A stretch of 64,000 nt of DNA from DATBGO01 sp036558005 (GTDB lineage Bacteria > Actinomycetota > Actinomycetes > Streptosporangiales > Streptosporangiaceae): positions 7,851-71,850 of the forward strand of contig DATBGO010000349.1 in the NCBI GenBank assembly GCA_036558005.1, in the 5' to 3' direction. A program made the position numbers and the translations under genes. The notes beneath the pieces were generated by a model, which made no database searches, was not told where the DNA came from, and saw only the letters and a program-made list of their open reading frames with translations. Of this stretch, positions 38,986 to 48,135 are shown one piece after another (within the stretch, counting starts at the first letter, position 1; each line of letters starts with the position of its first letter).

Positions 38986-41496
38986 GTGGCCATGCGCAGA
39001 GCCGTCACCCTGCTCGGGCGGCAGAGTGACCTCGCCGAGACGCTTGGCTACTCGGTCAAGCGGCGGCTGCTCGGCCCGCCGATGGTCAACGAGCAGCTCA
39101 GCGAAGAGCGGCTGTCCAAGCCGATCGCGCTCGGCGTGCTCGCTCCTGACGGCATTTCCTCCTCGGCCTACGGCACCGAGGAGATCCTGATCGAGTTGCT
39201 CAGGGGCGGCCTGGGGGTCGCCGCGTTCACCCTGATCCTGCCGCTGACCGGCGTGGTGCTGTTCGTCATGGCGCTGGTGGTGCTGTCCTACCGCGAGGTG
39301 GTGTCGGTCTACACCCGGGCCGGCGGGTCCTACGTGGTGGCCAGGGAGAACTTCGGGCCCAGGGTCGCGCAGGTCGCCGCGGTGGCGCTGCTCATCGACT
39401 ACGTGGTGACGGTGGCGGTCCAGGTCGCGGCGGGCACCGCCGCGGTCGCCTCGGCGATCCCCGCGCTGAACGACCCTGAGCTGCTGAAGTGGATCTCGAT
39501 CGCGATCGTCGGGCTGATGTGCTACGGCAACCTGCGCGGCATCCGCGAGGCGGGCCGGTCGTTCGCGGTGCCCACCTACCTGTTCTCCGTGATCATCATC
39601 GCGATGATCGTTGTCGGGCTGCTCCGGGAGGCGCTCGGCGACCTGCCGCTCTACCATGCCCAGCACGGCACCGTCACCGGCCCGCCCAGTCACGGCGGCC
39701 TGATCGCGTTCGGGATGGTGTTCGTGCTGCTGCGCGCGTTCGCCAACGGCGGCTCGTCGCTGACCGGCATCGAGGCGGTCTCGAACGCGGTCAGCGCGTT
39801 CCGCCCGCCGGAGGGGCTGAACGCCCGCAAGGTGCTGGTGACCGAGGGGCTGATCCTCGGCTCGCTGGTGGCCGGGATCTCCTGGCTGGCGCACGTGACC
39901 CACGCGACCCCCTACACCAGCGGGGTCCCGACGGTGATCTCCCAGGAGGCCAGGCTGGTCTTCGGGCACACGCTGCTCGGCCAGATCCTCTACGTGGCGG
40001 TGCAGGCGGCGACCGCGCTGATCCTCTATACCGGCGGCAACACCAGCTTCAACGGCTTCCCGTTCCTGGCCAGCTTCGTGGCCGAGGACGCGTTCCTGCC
40101 CCGGTGGCTGACCAAGCGGGGGCACCGGCTGGTGTTCTCCAACGGGATCGTCGTGCTGGCGGTCCTGTCCTGCCTGCTGCTGCTGTTCGCCGGCGCGAAC
40201 GTCAACAGCCTGGTGCCGTTCTACGCGATCGGGGTGTTCACCGCGTTCACCATGGCCGGCTTCGGCATGGCCAAATACCACCACCGGGTGCGCGAGCAGG
40301 GCTGGCGGCGGCGGCTGGTGATCAACTTCTCGGCCGGGGTGGTCACCGCGGTCGTCGTCATCATCTTCGTGATTACGAAGTGGTCGGAGGGCGCGCGCTG
40401 GGTGGTGGTGCTGTTCGTGCTCCTGGTGCCGGTGCTGATCCGGCTGAACCGGGAGTACCGGATGGAGGCCCGGGTGCTGGAGGGCATCGGCGCCCGGCGC
40501 AAGCTGCCTGACCCGCCGACCTACCCGCGCCGCACCGTGTTCCTGTTCGTGGACAGCTTCGACCTGGCCACGCTTGCCGCGCTCCGGTACGCGCGCAGCC
40601 TGCGGCCGACCACCCTGCGGGCGGTGCACTTCGTCATCGACAGCGCGCAGGCCGGCCAGTTGCGCCAGGACTGGCTGCGCGCGGGCACCGGGGTGGTGCT
40701 CGACCTCATCGACTGCCCGGACCGCCGGCTGACCAGGGCGGCGGCCGAACTGGTCAACACCGAGGCGGCGCTGCCCGGGGTCGGCGTCACCGCGATCTTG
40801 CCGCGCCGCGGCTACTCGCCGCTGCTCGGTCGGCTGATGCACGACCGGACCGCGGACAAGATCGCCGGAGTGGTGAGCCGGATCCCGCACGCCGCGGCCA
40901 CCATCGTCCCGTTCGACGTGCGCAGCAGGCTGGACGCCATCCAGGGCCGGCTGCCCGGCGCGGCGGAGCACCCGCTGACGGTGGTGCCCGGCGGCACGGC
41001 CGAGCCCGGCGGCACGGCGGACCCGGACGCCGCCACCGGGCCAGATGCCGGGGCGGCCGAGCCGGCCATCGCCGCGGCGGCCGGCGCGGCCAGCACCGGC
41101 GGCGGCCCCGACCGGGAGATCATCGAGGCCGCCGAGCAGCCGCCGCCGCCCGCGGGCGTGCGCCCGATGGGCACGCTCACCGGGCCGGGCCGGGCCACCG
41201 TCGAGGGCCGGGTGTACGCGGTGGAGATCAGGCCAGTGGAACGCAACACGGTGCTGGCCGCCGAGGTCAGCGACTCAACCGGCCAGCTCACCGCGCTGTT
41301 CTACGGGCGCTCGCACATCCCCGGGCTCGAATGCGGCACCCGGGTCAGGCTGCGCGGCCAGGTCGGCATGAGAGACGGCATCCCGGTGATGGTGAACCCC
41401 GCCTACGAGCTGGTGGCCCCGGGGCCGCCGGAGCCGGGCACGCCGCCGCCCGGCAAGCCGCGCGGGCACAGGCCGGGCCGCGGCAAGCGGCCGTAA
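38986..41496 (+). CDS. KimA-like APC-family potassium permease fused to an OB-fold domain
   Basis: 836 residues from GTG 38986, ten bases after GGAGG. Residues about 40-500 form 12 or so helices of the APC fold with the KimA/YdaO hallmark PDGISSSAYGTEEILIEL. A cytoplasmic USP-like domain follows (about 515-650), then an Ala/Gly/Pro linker, and a C-terminal OB-fold (about 725-815: VEGRVYAVEIRPVERNTVLAAEVSDSTGQLTALFYG) like that of small nucleic-acid-binding actinobacterial proteins. KimA imports K+ with protons and is inhibited by c-di-AMP. The OB-fold is the odd part; see findings. Confidence 0.85.
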   Translation: MAMRRAVTLLGRQSDLAETLGYSVKRRLLGPPMVNEQLSEERLSKPIALGVLAPDGISSSAYGTEEILIELLRGGLGVAAFTLILPLTGVVLFVMALVVLSYREVVSVYTRAGGSYVVARENFGPRVAQVAAVALLIDYVVTVAVQVAAGTAAVASAIPALNDPELLKWISIAIVGLMCYGNLRGIREAGRSFAVPTYLFSVIIIAMIVVGLLREALGDLPLYHAQHGTVTGPPSHGGLIAFGMVFVLLRAFANGGSSLTGIEAVSNAVSAFRPPEGLNARKVLVTEGLILGSLVAGISWLAHVTHATPYTSGVPTVISQEARLVFGHTLLGQILYVAVQAATALILYTGGNTSFNGFPFLASFVAEDAFLPRWLTKRGHRLVFSNGIVVLAVLSCLLLLFAGANVNSLVPFYAIGVFTAFTMAGFGMAKYHHRVREQGWRRRLVINFSAGVVTAVVVIIFVITKWSEGARWVVVLFVLLVPVLIRLNREYRMEARVLEGIGARRKLPDPPTYPRRTVFLFVDSFDLATLAALRYARSLRPTTLRAVHFVIDSAQAGQLRQDWLRAGTGVVLDLIDCPDRRLTRAAAELVNTEAALPGVGVTAILPRRGYSPLLGRLMHDRTADKIAGVVSRIPHAAATIVPFDVRSRLDAIQGRLPGAAEHPLTVVPGGTAEPGGTADPDAATGPDAGAAEPAIAAAAGAASTGGGPDREIIEAAEQPPPPAGVRPMGTLTGPGRATVEGRVYAVEIRPVERNTVLAAEVSDSTGQLTALFYGRSHIPGLECGTRVRLRGQVGMRDGIPVMVNPAYELVAPGPPEPGTPPPGKPRGHRPGRGKRP

Positions 41497-41569
41497 CCAG
41501 GCCGGCGCGATCTAGAGCATCCGGCTACCGGCGAGTAATATCGAATTACGTCGCCGCGGGGAGGTAGCC

Positions 41570-42676
41570 GTGAGTACCTACGACCATTACGCCACTGAGG
41601 TCCCGCCCGGCACCTGGGACGTCCCTGCCGCCGGGTCCACCCGGTTCAGCTGGGAGTACGACAACGGCCGCGGCCGGCTGCTGGACCTCTACCAGCGCGG
41701 CAAGGACAAGCAGTGGGACGCGGCGAAGCGGATCGACTGGTCGGTCGAGGTCGACCCCTGCAACGTGATGGGAACCCCCGACGACCTCAACCCGATCTAC
41801 GGCTCCCCGCAGTGGGACGTCCTGTCCGGGGACGAGCGCGACGAGCTCGACCATCACCTGTCGGCGTGGCTGTTCAGCCAGTTCCTGCACGGCGAGCAGG
41901 GCGCGCTGACGGTGGCCGCCCGGATCGTGGAGTCGGTCCCGGACATGGACTCGAAGTTCTACGCCGCGACCCAGGCGATGGACGAGGCCCGGCATGTCGA
42001 GCTGTACGCCAGGTTCCTGCGGGAGAAGATCGGCCTGTACTACCCGGTCAACCCGGACCTGGCCAAGCTGCTCGCGGACGCGCTCAGCGACTCCCGCTGG
42101 GACATGCCCTACCTGGGCATGCAGGTGCTGATCGAGGGGCTGGCCCTGGCCGCGTTCGGCGTGCACCGGGACATCGCCAGCAACCCGCTGGTCAAGCAGC
42201 TGCTCGCGTACGTGATGCAGGACGAGGCCCGGCACGTGGCGTTCGGCCGGCTGGCCCTGCGCGACTACTACGCCGAGCTCACCCAGGCCGAGCTGGACGA
42301 CAGGGAAGAGTTCGTGGTCGAGGGCTGCCACCTGATGAACAACAGGTTCCGGGCCCAGGAAGTCTGGGACCGGATGGGCTTCGACGTCGCCGAGTGCCTG
42401 GAGTTCACCGAGCACTCTCAGGTGCAGCAGGCGTTCAGGTCGCTGCTGTTCTCCCGGATCGTGCCGTGCGTGAAGGACATCGGGCTGTGGGGGCCGAAGG
42501 TCCGCCGCGCCTACACCGAGCTGGGCGTGCTCGGCGCCGCCGACACCGACCTGGAGGCGCTGATGCGCGACGACGAGGACATCGCCGAGCGGGTCGACGC
42601 GGAGAAGGAGGCCGCCGAGCTGGCTGTCCGCACCGCCGAGGTGGACGACGCGGTGGCCGACGGCGCCGGGAGCTGA
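41570..42676 (+). CDS. diiron ferritin-like / R2-like oxidoreductase
   Basis: 368 residues from GTG 41570 behind GGGGAGG. The helical bundle has the six expected iron ligands: Glu in HGEQGAL, ExxH in AMDEARHVELY, Glu in LIEGLALAAFG, and ExxH in MQDEARHVAFGRL. This is the ferritin-like carboxylate-bridged diiron pattern shared by N-oxygenases, R2-like oxidases and fatty acid hydroxylases. Substrate unknown. The Glu/Asp-rich tail is unlikely to be catalytic. The gene is followed after 18 bases by a GH1 enzyme. Confidence 0.82.
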   Translation: MSTYDHYATEVPPGTWDVPAAGSTRFSWEYDNGRGRLLDLYQRGKDKQWDAAKRIDWSVEVDPCNVMGTPDDLNPIYGSPQWDVLSGDERDELDHHLSAWLFSQFLHGEQGALTVAARIVESVPDMDSKFYAATQAMDEARHVELYARFLREKIGLYYPVNPDLAKLLADALSDSRWDMPYLGMQVLIEGLALAAFGVHRDIASNPLVKQLLAYVMQDEARHVAFGRLALRDYYAELTQAELDDREEFVVEGCHLMNNRFRAQEVWDRMGFDVAECLEFTEHSQVQQAFRSLLFSRIVPCVKDIGLWGPKVRRAYTELGVLGAADTDLEALMRDDEDIAERVDAEKEAAELAVRTAEVDDAVADGAGS

Positions 42677-42694
42677 GCCGCATACCATCGTCGG

Positions 42695-44179
42695 GTGAGC
42701 GATCCCGCGATGCCGCCGGGCCCGCACCGGCGGCCCGGCCCGCACCGGCTGCCCGGGCCGCTGCCGCCGCCCGCGCCGGTGCCGCCGCTGCACCCGCTGC
42801 CGCCCTTCCCGCCCGGCTTCATCTGGGGCGCCGCGACCGCGGCGTACCAGATCGAGGGCGCGGTGACCGAGGACGGCCGCGGCGAGAGCATCTGGGACGT
42901 CTTCTGCCGGCAGCCGGGGGCGGTCCGCGACGGCCACACCGGCGATGTGGCCGACGACCACTACCACCGCTGGCCCGGCGATGTCGCGCTGCTCGCCGAG
43001 CTGGGCGCGACCGGGTACCGGTTCTCCATCGCCTGGCCGCGGATCCAGCCGCCGGGCACCGGGCCGGCCGCCGCCGCGGGCCTGGACTTCTATGACCGGC
43101 TGACCGACGCGCTGCTGGCGGCAGGCGTCACCCCGCTGCCCACCCTGTACCACTGGGACCTGCCGCAGCCGCTGGAGGACGCGGGCGGCTGGCTGGCCAG
43201 GGACACCGCTTACCGGTTCGCCGAGTACGCGGGCCTCGCCGCGGCCAGGCTCGCCGACCGGATCCCGCTGTGGATCACGCTGAACGAGCCGGTCGTGGTG
43301 ACCGTCTTCGGGTACGGGCTCGGCACGCACGCGCCCGGCCGCCGGCTCCTGCTCGGCGCGCTGCCGACCGTGCACCACCAGCTGCTCGGGCACGGCCTGG
43401 CCGCGGCCAGCCTGCGCGCCGCCGGCGCCAGCCAGGTCGCGATCACCAACAACTACTCACCCGCCTGGCCCGCCAGCGCCGGCCAGGCCGACACCGCCGC
43501 CGCGCGCGCCTACGACACCCTGCACAACCGGCTGTTCACCGACCCGCTGCTGCTCGGCAGCTACCCTGACCTGTCCGCGTTCGGCCCGGATGCCGCCCTG
43601 GACTGCGTCCGCGACGGCGATCTCGCGGTCATCTCGGCCCGGCTCGACGCGCTCGGGGTCAATTACTACAACCCGGCCATGCTGTCGTCGCCGCCGCCCG
43701 GCTCCCCGCTGCCGTTCCGGCTGGAACAGATCCCCGGCTACCCGGTCACCGCCTTCGGCTGGCCGGTGGCGCCCGCTGGCCTGCTGGAACTGCTGACCGG
43801 GCTGCGCGAGCGGTACGGGGCCGCGCTGCCGCCGGTGTACATCACCGAGAACGGCTGCTCGGCCGATGACGAGGTGGCCGCCGACGGCAGCGTCGAGGAC
43901 CAGCCGCGGATCGGCTACCTGGACAGCCACATCAGGGCGGTGCGCGAGGCCATGATCGCCGGGGTGGACGTGCGCGGCTACTACGCCTGGTCGCTGCTGG
44001 ACAACTTCGAGTGGGCGGAGGGCTACCACCAGCGCTTCGGCCTGGTGTATGTGGACTACCCGACCCAGCAGCGCACCCCGAAGGCATCCTTCGGCTGGTA
44101 CCGTGACCTGATCGCGGCCCAGCGGGCCGCGGCGGCGGCGGGCGGGCTCCCGGCCGCGGGGGGAGTCGGCCGCGGCTAG
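42695..44179 (+). CDS. glycoside hydrolase family 1 (beta-glucosidase-like)
   Basis: 494 residues. GH1 TIM barrel: FIWGAATAAYQIEGAVTEDGRGESIWDVF at the start, acid/base Glu in ITLNEPVVV, nucleophile Glu in VYITENGCSADD, and the aglycone region SLLDNFEWAEGYHQRFGLVYVDY. It hydrolyses beta-glucosides or related sugars in the cytoplasm; no signal peptide. The first 40 residues are a Pro/His/Arg-rich extension, so the true start may be later. Its stop shares CTAG (44176-44179) with the convergent gene. Confidence 0.92.
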   Translation: MSDPAMPPGPHRRPGPHRLPGPLPPPAPVPPLHPLPPFPPGFIWGAATAAYQIEGAVTEDGRGESIWDVFCRQPGAVRDGHTGDVADDHYHRWPGDVALLAELGATGYRFSIAWPRIQPPGTGPAAAAGLDFYDRLTDALLAAGVTPLPTLYHWDLPQPLEDAGGWLARDTAYRFAEYAGLAAARLADRIPLWITLNEPVVVTVFGYGLGTHAPGRRLLLGALPTVHHQLLGHGLAAASLRAAGASQVAITNNYSPAWPASAGQADTAAARAYDTLHNRLFTDPLLLGSYPDLSAFGPDAALDCVRDGDLAVISARLDALGVNYYNPAMLSSPPPGSPLPFRLEQIPGYPVTAFGWPVAPAGLLELLTGLRERYGAALPPVYITENGCSADDEVAADGSVEDQPRIGYLDSHIRAVREAMIAGVDVRGYYAWSLLDNFEWAEGYHQRFGLVYVDYPTQQRTPKASFGWYRDLIAAQRAAAAAGGLPAAGGVGRG

Positions 44180-45084
44180 CCGTGCGCGGCGTACACCTGC
44201 TGCGGTGCGTCCGGCGGGTTCATCTCCCTGCCGTCCACGCTGTCCAGGTACAGCTCGTACAGGTAGGCGAAGTCCCGCCCCCCGCTCACCCGCCGCAGCG
44301 ACCGCCAGTCAGCCAGGATCTGCAGCGCCGCCGCGGTGGCCGCCGAGCAGGTGCCGGCGCAGATGAAGATCTTCGTATCCCGCGCGCGGCCGCCGCCGGG
44401 CTGATCGTGCCAGGTCAGCTTCTCCACGATGAAGTACTCGACCTGCCGGCTGCCCTCGGGATGACGCAGGTACTCCCGCTCGCCGCCGCGGTAATTGCGG
44501 ATCTTAATGCCGCGGACCGGGAGGCCATTATCCTCGCGCCGGATGAAGCTGAAGTGCGAGGGTATCTCGTCCATCAGGTGATAGGTCAGCACGTTGTAGA
44601 TCGGCGCGCCGACTGTTATCGCGCTGCGGTTCCTGATCAGGTGGTGCACCAGGCTGGTTATCTCGCTGTTCCCGGCCTCTTGCAGCACCGTCGCCTTCGG
44701 GCTGATATTGATGCGGCAAACGACCGGGTCAACCCGGACGAAGAGGTCGTCCGGGTCCAGCGCGCGGAGCGCCCGGTAGACCGGCTTGGTCTCGATCTGG
44801 CTCGCGAAATTCAGCGCGCAGGCATACTCGACCTCGGTGATCGCCGTGCCGTGAAACCCCTCAGCAACGGTGCCGGTGCCGATCGTCCCTGACTTCTGCA
44901 CCACGATATTGGACAAGAAGATGGGCAGCCGCCCTTTGCCCCGCGGAATATTAAAGAACCGGCGGACGCCGCGGCGCCAGAATAGATTCCCCAGCGCTAT
45001 GGCGACCGCGGCGGCCAGCAGGGCGAAGATAAGGTCCGCCAGCAGATTGCCCACGACACCGGGCAGGAAGCCCGACCAGCCCAT
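44176..45084 (-). CDS. membrane-anchored protein with unclassified cytoplasmic ligand-binding-like domain
   Basis: 302 residues from ATG 45084. One or two N-terminal hydrophobic stretches (about 5-32) then RRFFNIPRGKGRLPIFLSN begin a soluble alpha/beta domain. Two glycine-bearing strands stand out: ITVGAPIYNVLTYHLM (about 165) and FICAGTCSAATAAALQIL (about 248), which look like nucleotide- or ligand-binding turns. The layout recalls a streptomycete family of unknown function with similar motifs. Codons are less GC-biased than the neighbours. A near-consensus promoter precedes it. A sensor in a stress or defence pathway is a guess only. Confidence 0.6.
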   Translation of the reverse strand: MGWSGFLPGVVGNLLADLIFALLAAAVAIALGNLFWRRGVRRFFNIPRGKGRLPIFLSNIVVQKSGTIGTGTVAEGFHGTAITEVEYACALNFASQIETKPVYRALRALDPDDLFVRVDPVVCRINISPKATVLQEAGNSEITSLVHHLIRNRSAITVGAPIYNVLTYHLMDEIPSHFSFIRREDNGLPVRGIKIRNYRGGEREYLRHPEGSRQVEYFIVEKLTWHDQPGGGRARDTKIFICAGTCSAATAAALQILADWRSLRRVSGGRDFAYLYELYLDSVDGREMNPPDAPQQVYAAHG

Positions 45085-45534
45085 CCCAGCCCACCCCAGA
45101 TCCGGCTATCTGAAAGAATAATACGATAGACCATGGCCATAGTCAGCAGGGCCAATTCCGCCGGTTCGGGCTGGCAGCAGGGTTGCGGAGGCAGGTCAGC
45201 GCGCGGGGCCGTCCGGGGCGGGGCCGTCCGGGGCGGGAGCGGGGCTGGCCGGCCACGGCGCAGACCGGGGCAGTGGCGCGGCGCCCGGTGGCGGGGGAAC
45301 CCGCCCTGGCCGGGACAGGCCCGGCCAGGGCAAGCCCGATGAGCCGGTATCCCCCCGTATCATCTTTGGGTCCCCCAGACACAGGATGACATGCCTGGCA
45401 GGGGGGCTCGTCAGCGGGGTCCCTGACCGGCGCCCGGCCCCCGGCGGCCCGGATCCGGGCGGCGGCAGGCCCAGGCGGCCGCCGGTGGTCAATGCCGTTG
45501 CGGCCGGGCGGTGGCCGCTGCTGCAATGAGGGCC
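45085..45534. other. 450-base region without a clear gene
   Basis: It holds the promoter of the minus-strand gene (45118-45146), two 15-bp tandem copies of GCGGGGCCGTCCGGG (45203-45217, 45218-45232), and near 45358-45392 a less GC-rich stretch with CATC...GATG flanks around GGGTCCCCC, which could fold. The HD hydrolase start lies at the right end. No convincing small gene was seen. Confidence 0.5.
45118..45146 (-). promoter_or_regulatory. sigma70-type promoter CTGACT-N17-TATTAT
   Basis: On the minus strand -35 CTGACT (45141-45146) and -10 TATTAT (45118-45123) are separated by exactly 17 bp, giving a leader of about 27 bases to ATG 45084. It is the closest match to the housekeeping consensus that I noticed in the window. 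Confidence 0.6.
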
Positions 45535-46131
45535 ATGGGACGCCTGGATCAGCAGATGCGGTTCGTCACCGAGGCCGATGACCTCAAGGGGGTGCTGCGG
45601 CAGACCGTGCTGGCCGGCCAGGACCGCCGGGAGAACTCGGCCGAGCACTCCTGGCACCTGGCGGTGATGGCGCTGGTGCTGGCCGAGCACGCGCCGCCGG
45701 GTACCGACATCGGCAAGGTCACCGGCATGCTGCTGGTGCACGACCTGGTGGAGATCGACGCCGGTGACCTGTTCCTGTACGCGGGCGAGGCGCAGCAGCG
45801 CCGCCAGGAGGAGGCCGAGCGGGCCGCCGCCGACCGGATCTTCGCGCTGCTCCCGCCCGACCAGGCCGTCCGGCTGCGCGCCCTGTGGGACGAGTTCGAG
45901 GCCCGCCAGAGCACCGAGGCCCGGTTCGCCAGGGCGCTGGACCGGCTGCAGCCCATGCTGGCCAACCTCAGGGCCGGGGGCGGGACCTGGCAGCGGCACG
46001 GGATCACCGCGGCCCAGGTGCTCACCAAGGTCGCCCTGATCGAGGACGGGTCAGCGGCGCTCGGGCAGTACGCCAGGGACCTGGTCGCCGGCGCGGTCCG
46101 GTCCGGGCTGCTGGCCCCTGGGCCTGGCTGA
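45535..46131 (+). CDS. HD-domain phosphohydrolase (YfbR/HDDC2-like)
   Basis: 198 residues from ATG 45535, behind GAGG; earlier ATG/GTG codons at 45526 and 45511 are possible. HD motif: His in RRENSAEHSWHLA, HD in LLVHDLVEIDAGD. Members hydrolyse deoxynucleoside monophosphates or related phosphoesters with a divalent metal. Cytoplasmic. The last 81 bases overlap the end of the convergent small gene. Confidence 0.88.
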   Translation: MGRLDQQMRFVTEADDLKGVLRQTVLAGQDRRENSAEHSWHLAVMALVLAEHAPPGTDIGKVTGMLLVHDLVEIDAGDLFLYAGEAQQRRQEEAERAAADRIFALLPPDQAVRLRALWDEFEARQSTEARFARALDRLQPMLANLRAGGGTWQRHGITAAQVLTKVALIEDGSAALGQYARDLVAGAVRSGLLAPGPG

Positions 46132-46374
46132 CCGGCCGGGCAGCCCGTTGCCCTGCCGCCGCGGCGCCGGGTGCTCGACCAGGGCGACGACCCGGGCCGC
46201 CATGAACCGCGCGGTCCGCACCGCCACGCCGCCCCTGGTCAGCTCGCTCACCTCGACCAGCCCGCGCCGGCTCACCACTTCGACCCGCCGCCCGGCCCTG
46301 GTGGCCGCGACCTCGTAGGTCTTGGTGGCCGAGCCGCCCGCGTCGATGACGATCTCGACTTTGTCACCCTTCAT
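46051..46374 (-). CDS. small conserved actinobacterial protein, 107 aa
   Basis: Starts at ATG 46374 with GGAGG seven bases upstream. Residues 1-70 (MKGDKVEIVIDAGGSATKTYEV ... VEVSELTRGGVAVRTARFMAARVVALVEH) resemble a short beta-rich protein that I have seen as hypothetical in other actinobacteria. The remaining 37 residues are read through the end of the HD gene on the other strand and are Pro/Arg/Gly-rich, so they may be a recent extension. Function unknown. Confidence 0.6.
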   Translation of the reverse strand: MKGDKVEIVIDAGGSATKTYEVAATRAGRRVEVVSRRGLVEVSELTRGGVAVRTARFMAARVVALVEHPAPRRQGNGLPGRSARPRGQQPGPDRAGDQVPGVLPERR

Positions 46375-46463
46375 CGCTGGCCTCCAGCCAGTGCCCGGTT
46401 CGGCACCATCGGACGCGGCATTGACCAGGTTGTACCCAGCCGGCGGCGGGCGAATGCGGCCAG

Positions 46464-47222
46464 TCAGAAGAAGATCAGCGAGGTGGCCGCGACCACCCCG
46501 ATGGCGGCTACCAGCAGCCGGAGCGCCAGCGGCGGCAGCTTCCGCCCGGCCCGCGCGCCCGCCAGGCCGCCGGCCGCCGACCCGGCCGCGATCAGCGCGG
46601 TGGCCGGCCAGGAGATGTGCGCGAACAGCATGAACACCACCGCCGCGCTGAAGTTGACCAGCGCGACGAGCACGTTCTTGGCGCCGTTGACCCGCTGCAG
46701 GGTGTCACCGAGGAAGATGCCGAGCAGCCCGATGACCAGCACGCCCTGGGCCGCGCCGAAGTACCCGCCGTAGGCGCCGGACAGGAACATCCCGGCGGCC
46801 AGCACCGGCCCGCCGTGCCGGCCGTGCCCGCCCGCCCCGCGCCGGGCCAGCGCCCGCGCCAGGGCCGGCTGGATCACCACCAGCACGCAGGCGATCAGGA
46901 TCAGCGCGGGCACCACCAGGCTGAACGCGCGGGCCGGCAGCCAGAGCAGGGCGACCGCGCCGCACAGCCCGCCGGCCGACGACGCCGCCCCGAGCCGGCC
47001 CAGGCGGCCGCGCTGCCCGGCCAGTTCCCGCCGGTAGCCGAGCGCGCCGCTGATGTTGCCGGGGACCACGCCGACGTTGTTCGACACGTTGGCGACGACC
47101 GGCGGGAAGCCGAACGCGAGCAGCGTCGGGAACGTGATCAGCGAGCCGGACCCGACGACGGCGTTGATGCCGCCCGCCGCGACCCCGGCCGCGAGGATGG
47201 CGGCCGCCTCAGCCGGGCCCAT
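46464..47222 (-). CDS. TauE/SafE-family membrane permease
   Basis: 252 residues from ATG 47222 with about eight helices. Two-fold TauE/SafE signature: AGGINAVVGSGSLITFPTLLAFGFPPVVANVSNNVG in the first half and GGYFGAAQGVLVIGLLGIFLGDTLQRVNGAKNVL in the second. The family moves sulfite, sulfonates or organic anions; substrate unknown. It starts seven bases after the ABC ATPase stop, so both are probably one transcript. Confidence 0.9.
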   Translation of the reverse strand: MGPAEAAAILAAGVAAGGINAVVGSGSLITFPTLLAFGFPPVVANVSNNVGVVPGNISGALGYRRELAGQRGRLGRLGAASSAGGLCGAVALLWLPARAFSLVVPALILIACVLVVIQPALARALARRGAGGHGRHGGPVLAAGMFLSGAYGGYFGAAQGVLVIGLLGIFLGDTLQRVNGAKNVLVALVNFSAAVVFMLFAHISWPATALIAAGSAAGGLAGARAGRKLPPLALRLLVAAIGVVAATSLIFF

Positions 47223-47229
47223 CACCGGC

Positions 47230-48024
47230 TCAGGGCAGCTGGCCGGCCCGCGCGGTCCACCGGGCCGCGTGCCGCTCGACCAGCAGCGGGACACCGAAGC
47301 AGCGGGACAGGTTCCGCTCGGTGAACACCTGCCGCACCGGTCCGGCCGCCAGCACAGCGCCCTTGCGCAGCAGCAGCGCGTGGCTGAAGTCGGCCGGCAC
47401 CTCCTCGACGTGATGGGTCACCATGATCATCGTCGGCGCCCTGGGGTCGCGGGCCAGCGCGGACACCCGCCGCAGCAGGTCTTCCCTGCCGCCCAGGTCC
47501 AGCCCGGCGGCCGGCTCGTCGAGCAGCAGCAACTCCGGGTCGGGCATCAGCGACCGGGCGATCTGGACCCGCTTGCGCTCGCCTTCGGACAAGGTCGCGA
47601 ACCGGCGCCGGATCAGGTGCGCGCAGCCGAGCGCGTCCAGCAGTTCCACCGCCCGGGTGACGTCGAAGGAGTCGTAGTCCTCCGCGGTCCGGCCGAGTAT
47701 CCCGTAGGAGGCGGTCAGCACCAGGTCGATGACCTTCTCCGCGGGCGGCACCCGGTCGGCGACCGCCGCGCTGGCCAGGCTGATCCTGGTGCGCAGGTCG
47801 AGGATGTCCGCGCCGGCCAGCGACTCGCCGAGCAGCTCGACGCGGCCCTCGGTGGGGAACACCATCGCGGCGGCGACCTGCAGCAGGGTCGTCTTGCCCG
47901 CGCCGTTCGGCCCGATCACCACCCAGCTCTCGTCGCTGCGGACGGTCCAGTCCACGTCCCGCAGCAGCAGGGACCGCTCATGCCTGATCCCGACCCCGCG
48001 CAGCCGCAGGACTTCATCGGACAC
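47230..48024 (-). CDS. ABC transporter ATP-binding protein
   Basis: 264 residues from GTG 48024, eight bases after GGGAGG. Walker A GPNGAGKTT, signature LSEGERKRVQIARSL (E instead of G at the third position), Walker B LLLLDEPAAGLD, switch His in MVTHHVEEVP. No ABC membrane subunit is adjacent; the next gene is a TauE/SafE permease. It resembles YlmA/FetA-type lone ATPases. Its partner may be elsewhere. Confidence 0.9.
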   Translation of the reverse strand: MSDEVLRLRGVGIRHERSLLLRDVDWTVRSDESWVVIGPNGAGKTTLLQVAAAMVFPTEGRVELLGESLAGADILDLRTRISLASAAVADRVPPAEKVIDLVLTASYGILGRTAEDYDSFDVTRAVELLDALGCAHLIRRRFATLSEGERKRVQIARSLMPDPELLLLDEPAAGLDLGGREDLLRRVSALARDPRAPTMIMVTHHVEEVPADFSHALLLRKGAVLAAGPVRQVFTERNLSRCFGVPLLVERHAARWTARAGQLP

Positions 48025-48135
48025 GCGGGCACCTCCCAGCAGCAGCCATCACCTGCTGAACCTACGGCATCAGCCGCGCAGGTTCGCGCCCGGCCAGCGC
48101 GGCAGGCGCCCAGGCGCAGATCCGGCTAGCCGAGG

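Noticed and set aside
41570..44179. Diiron protein plus glycosidase as a biosynthetic gene cluster
   Set aside because: No core biosynthetic enzyme, transporter or regulator accompanies them; adjacency alone is not enough.
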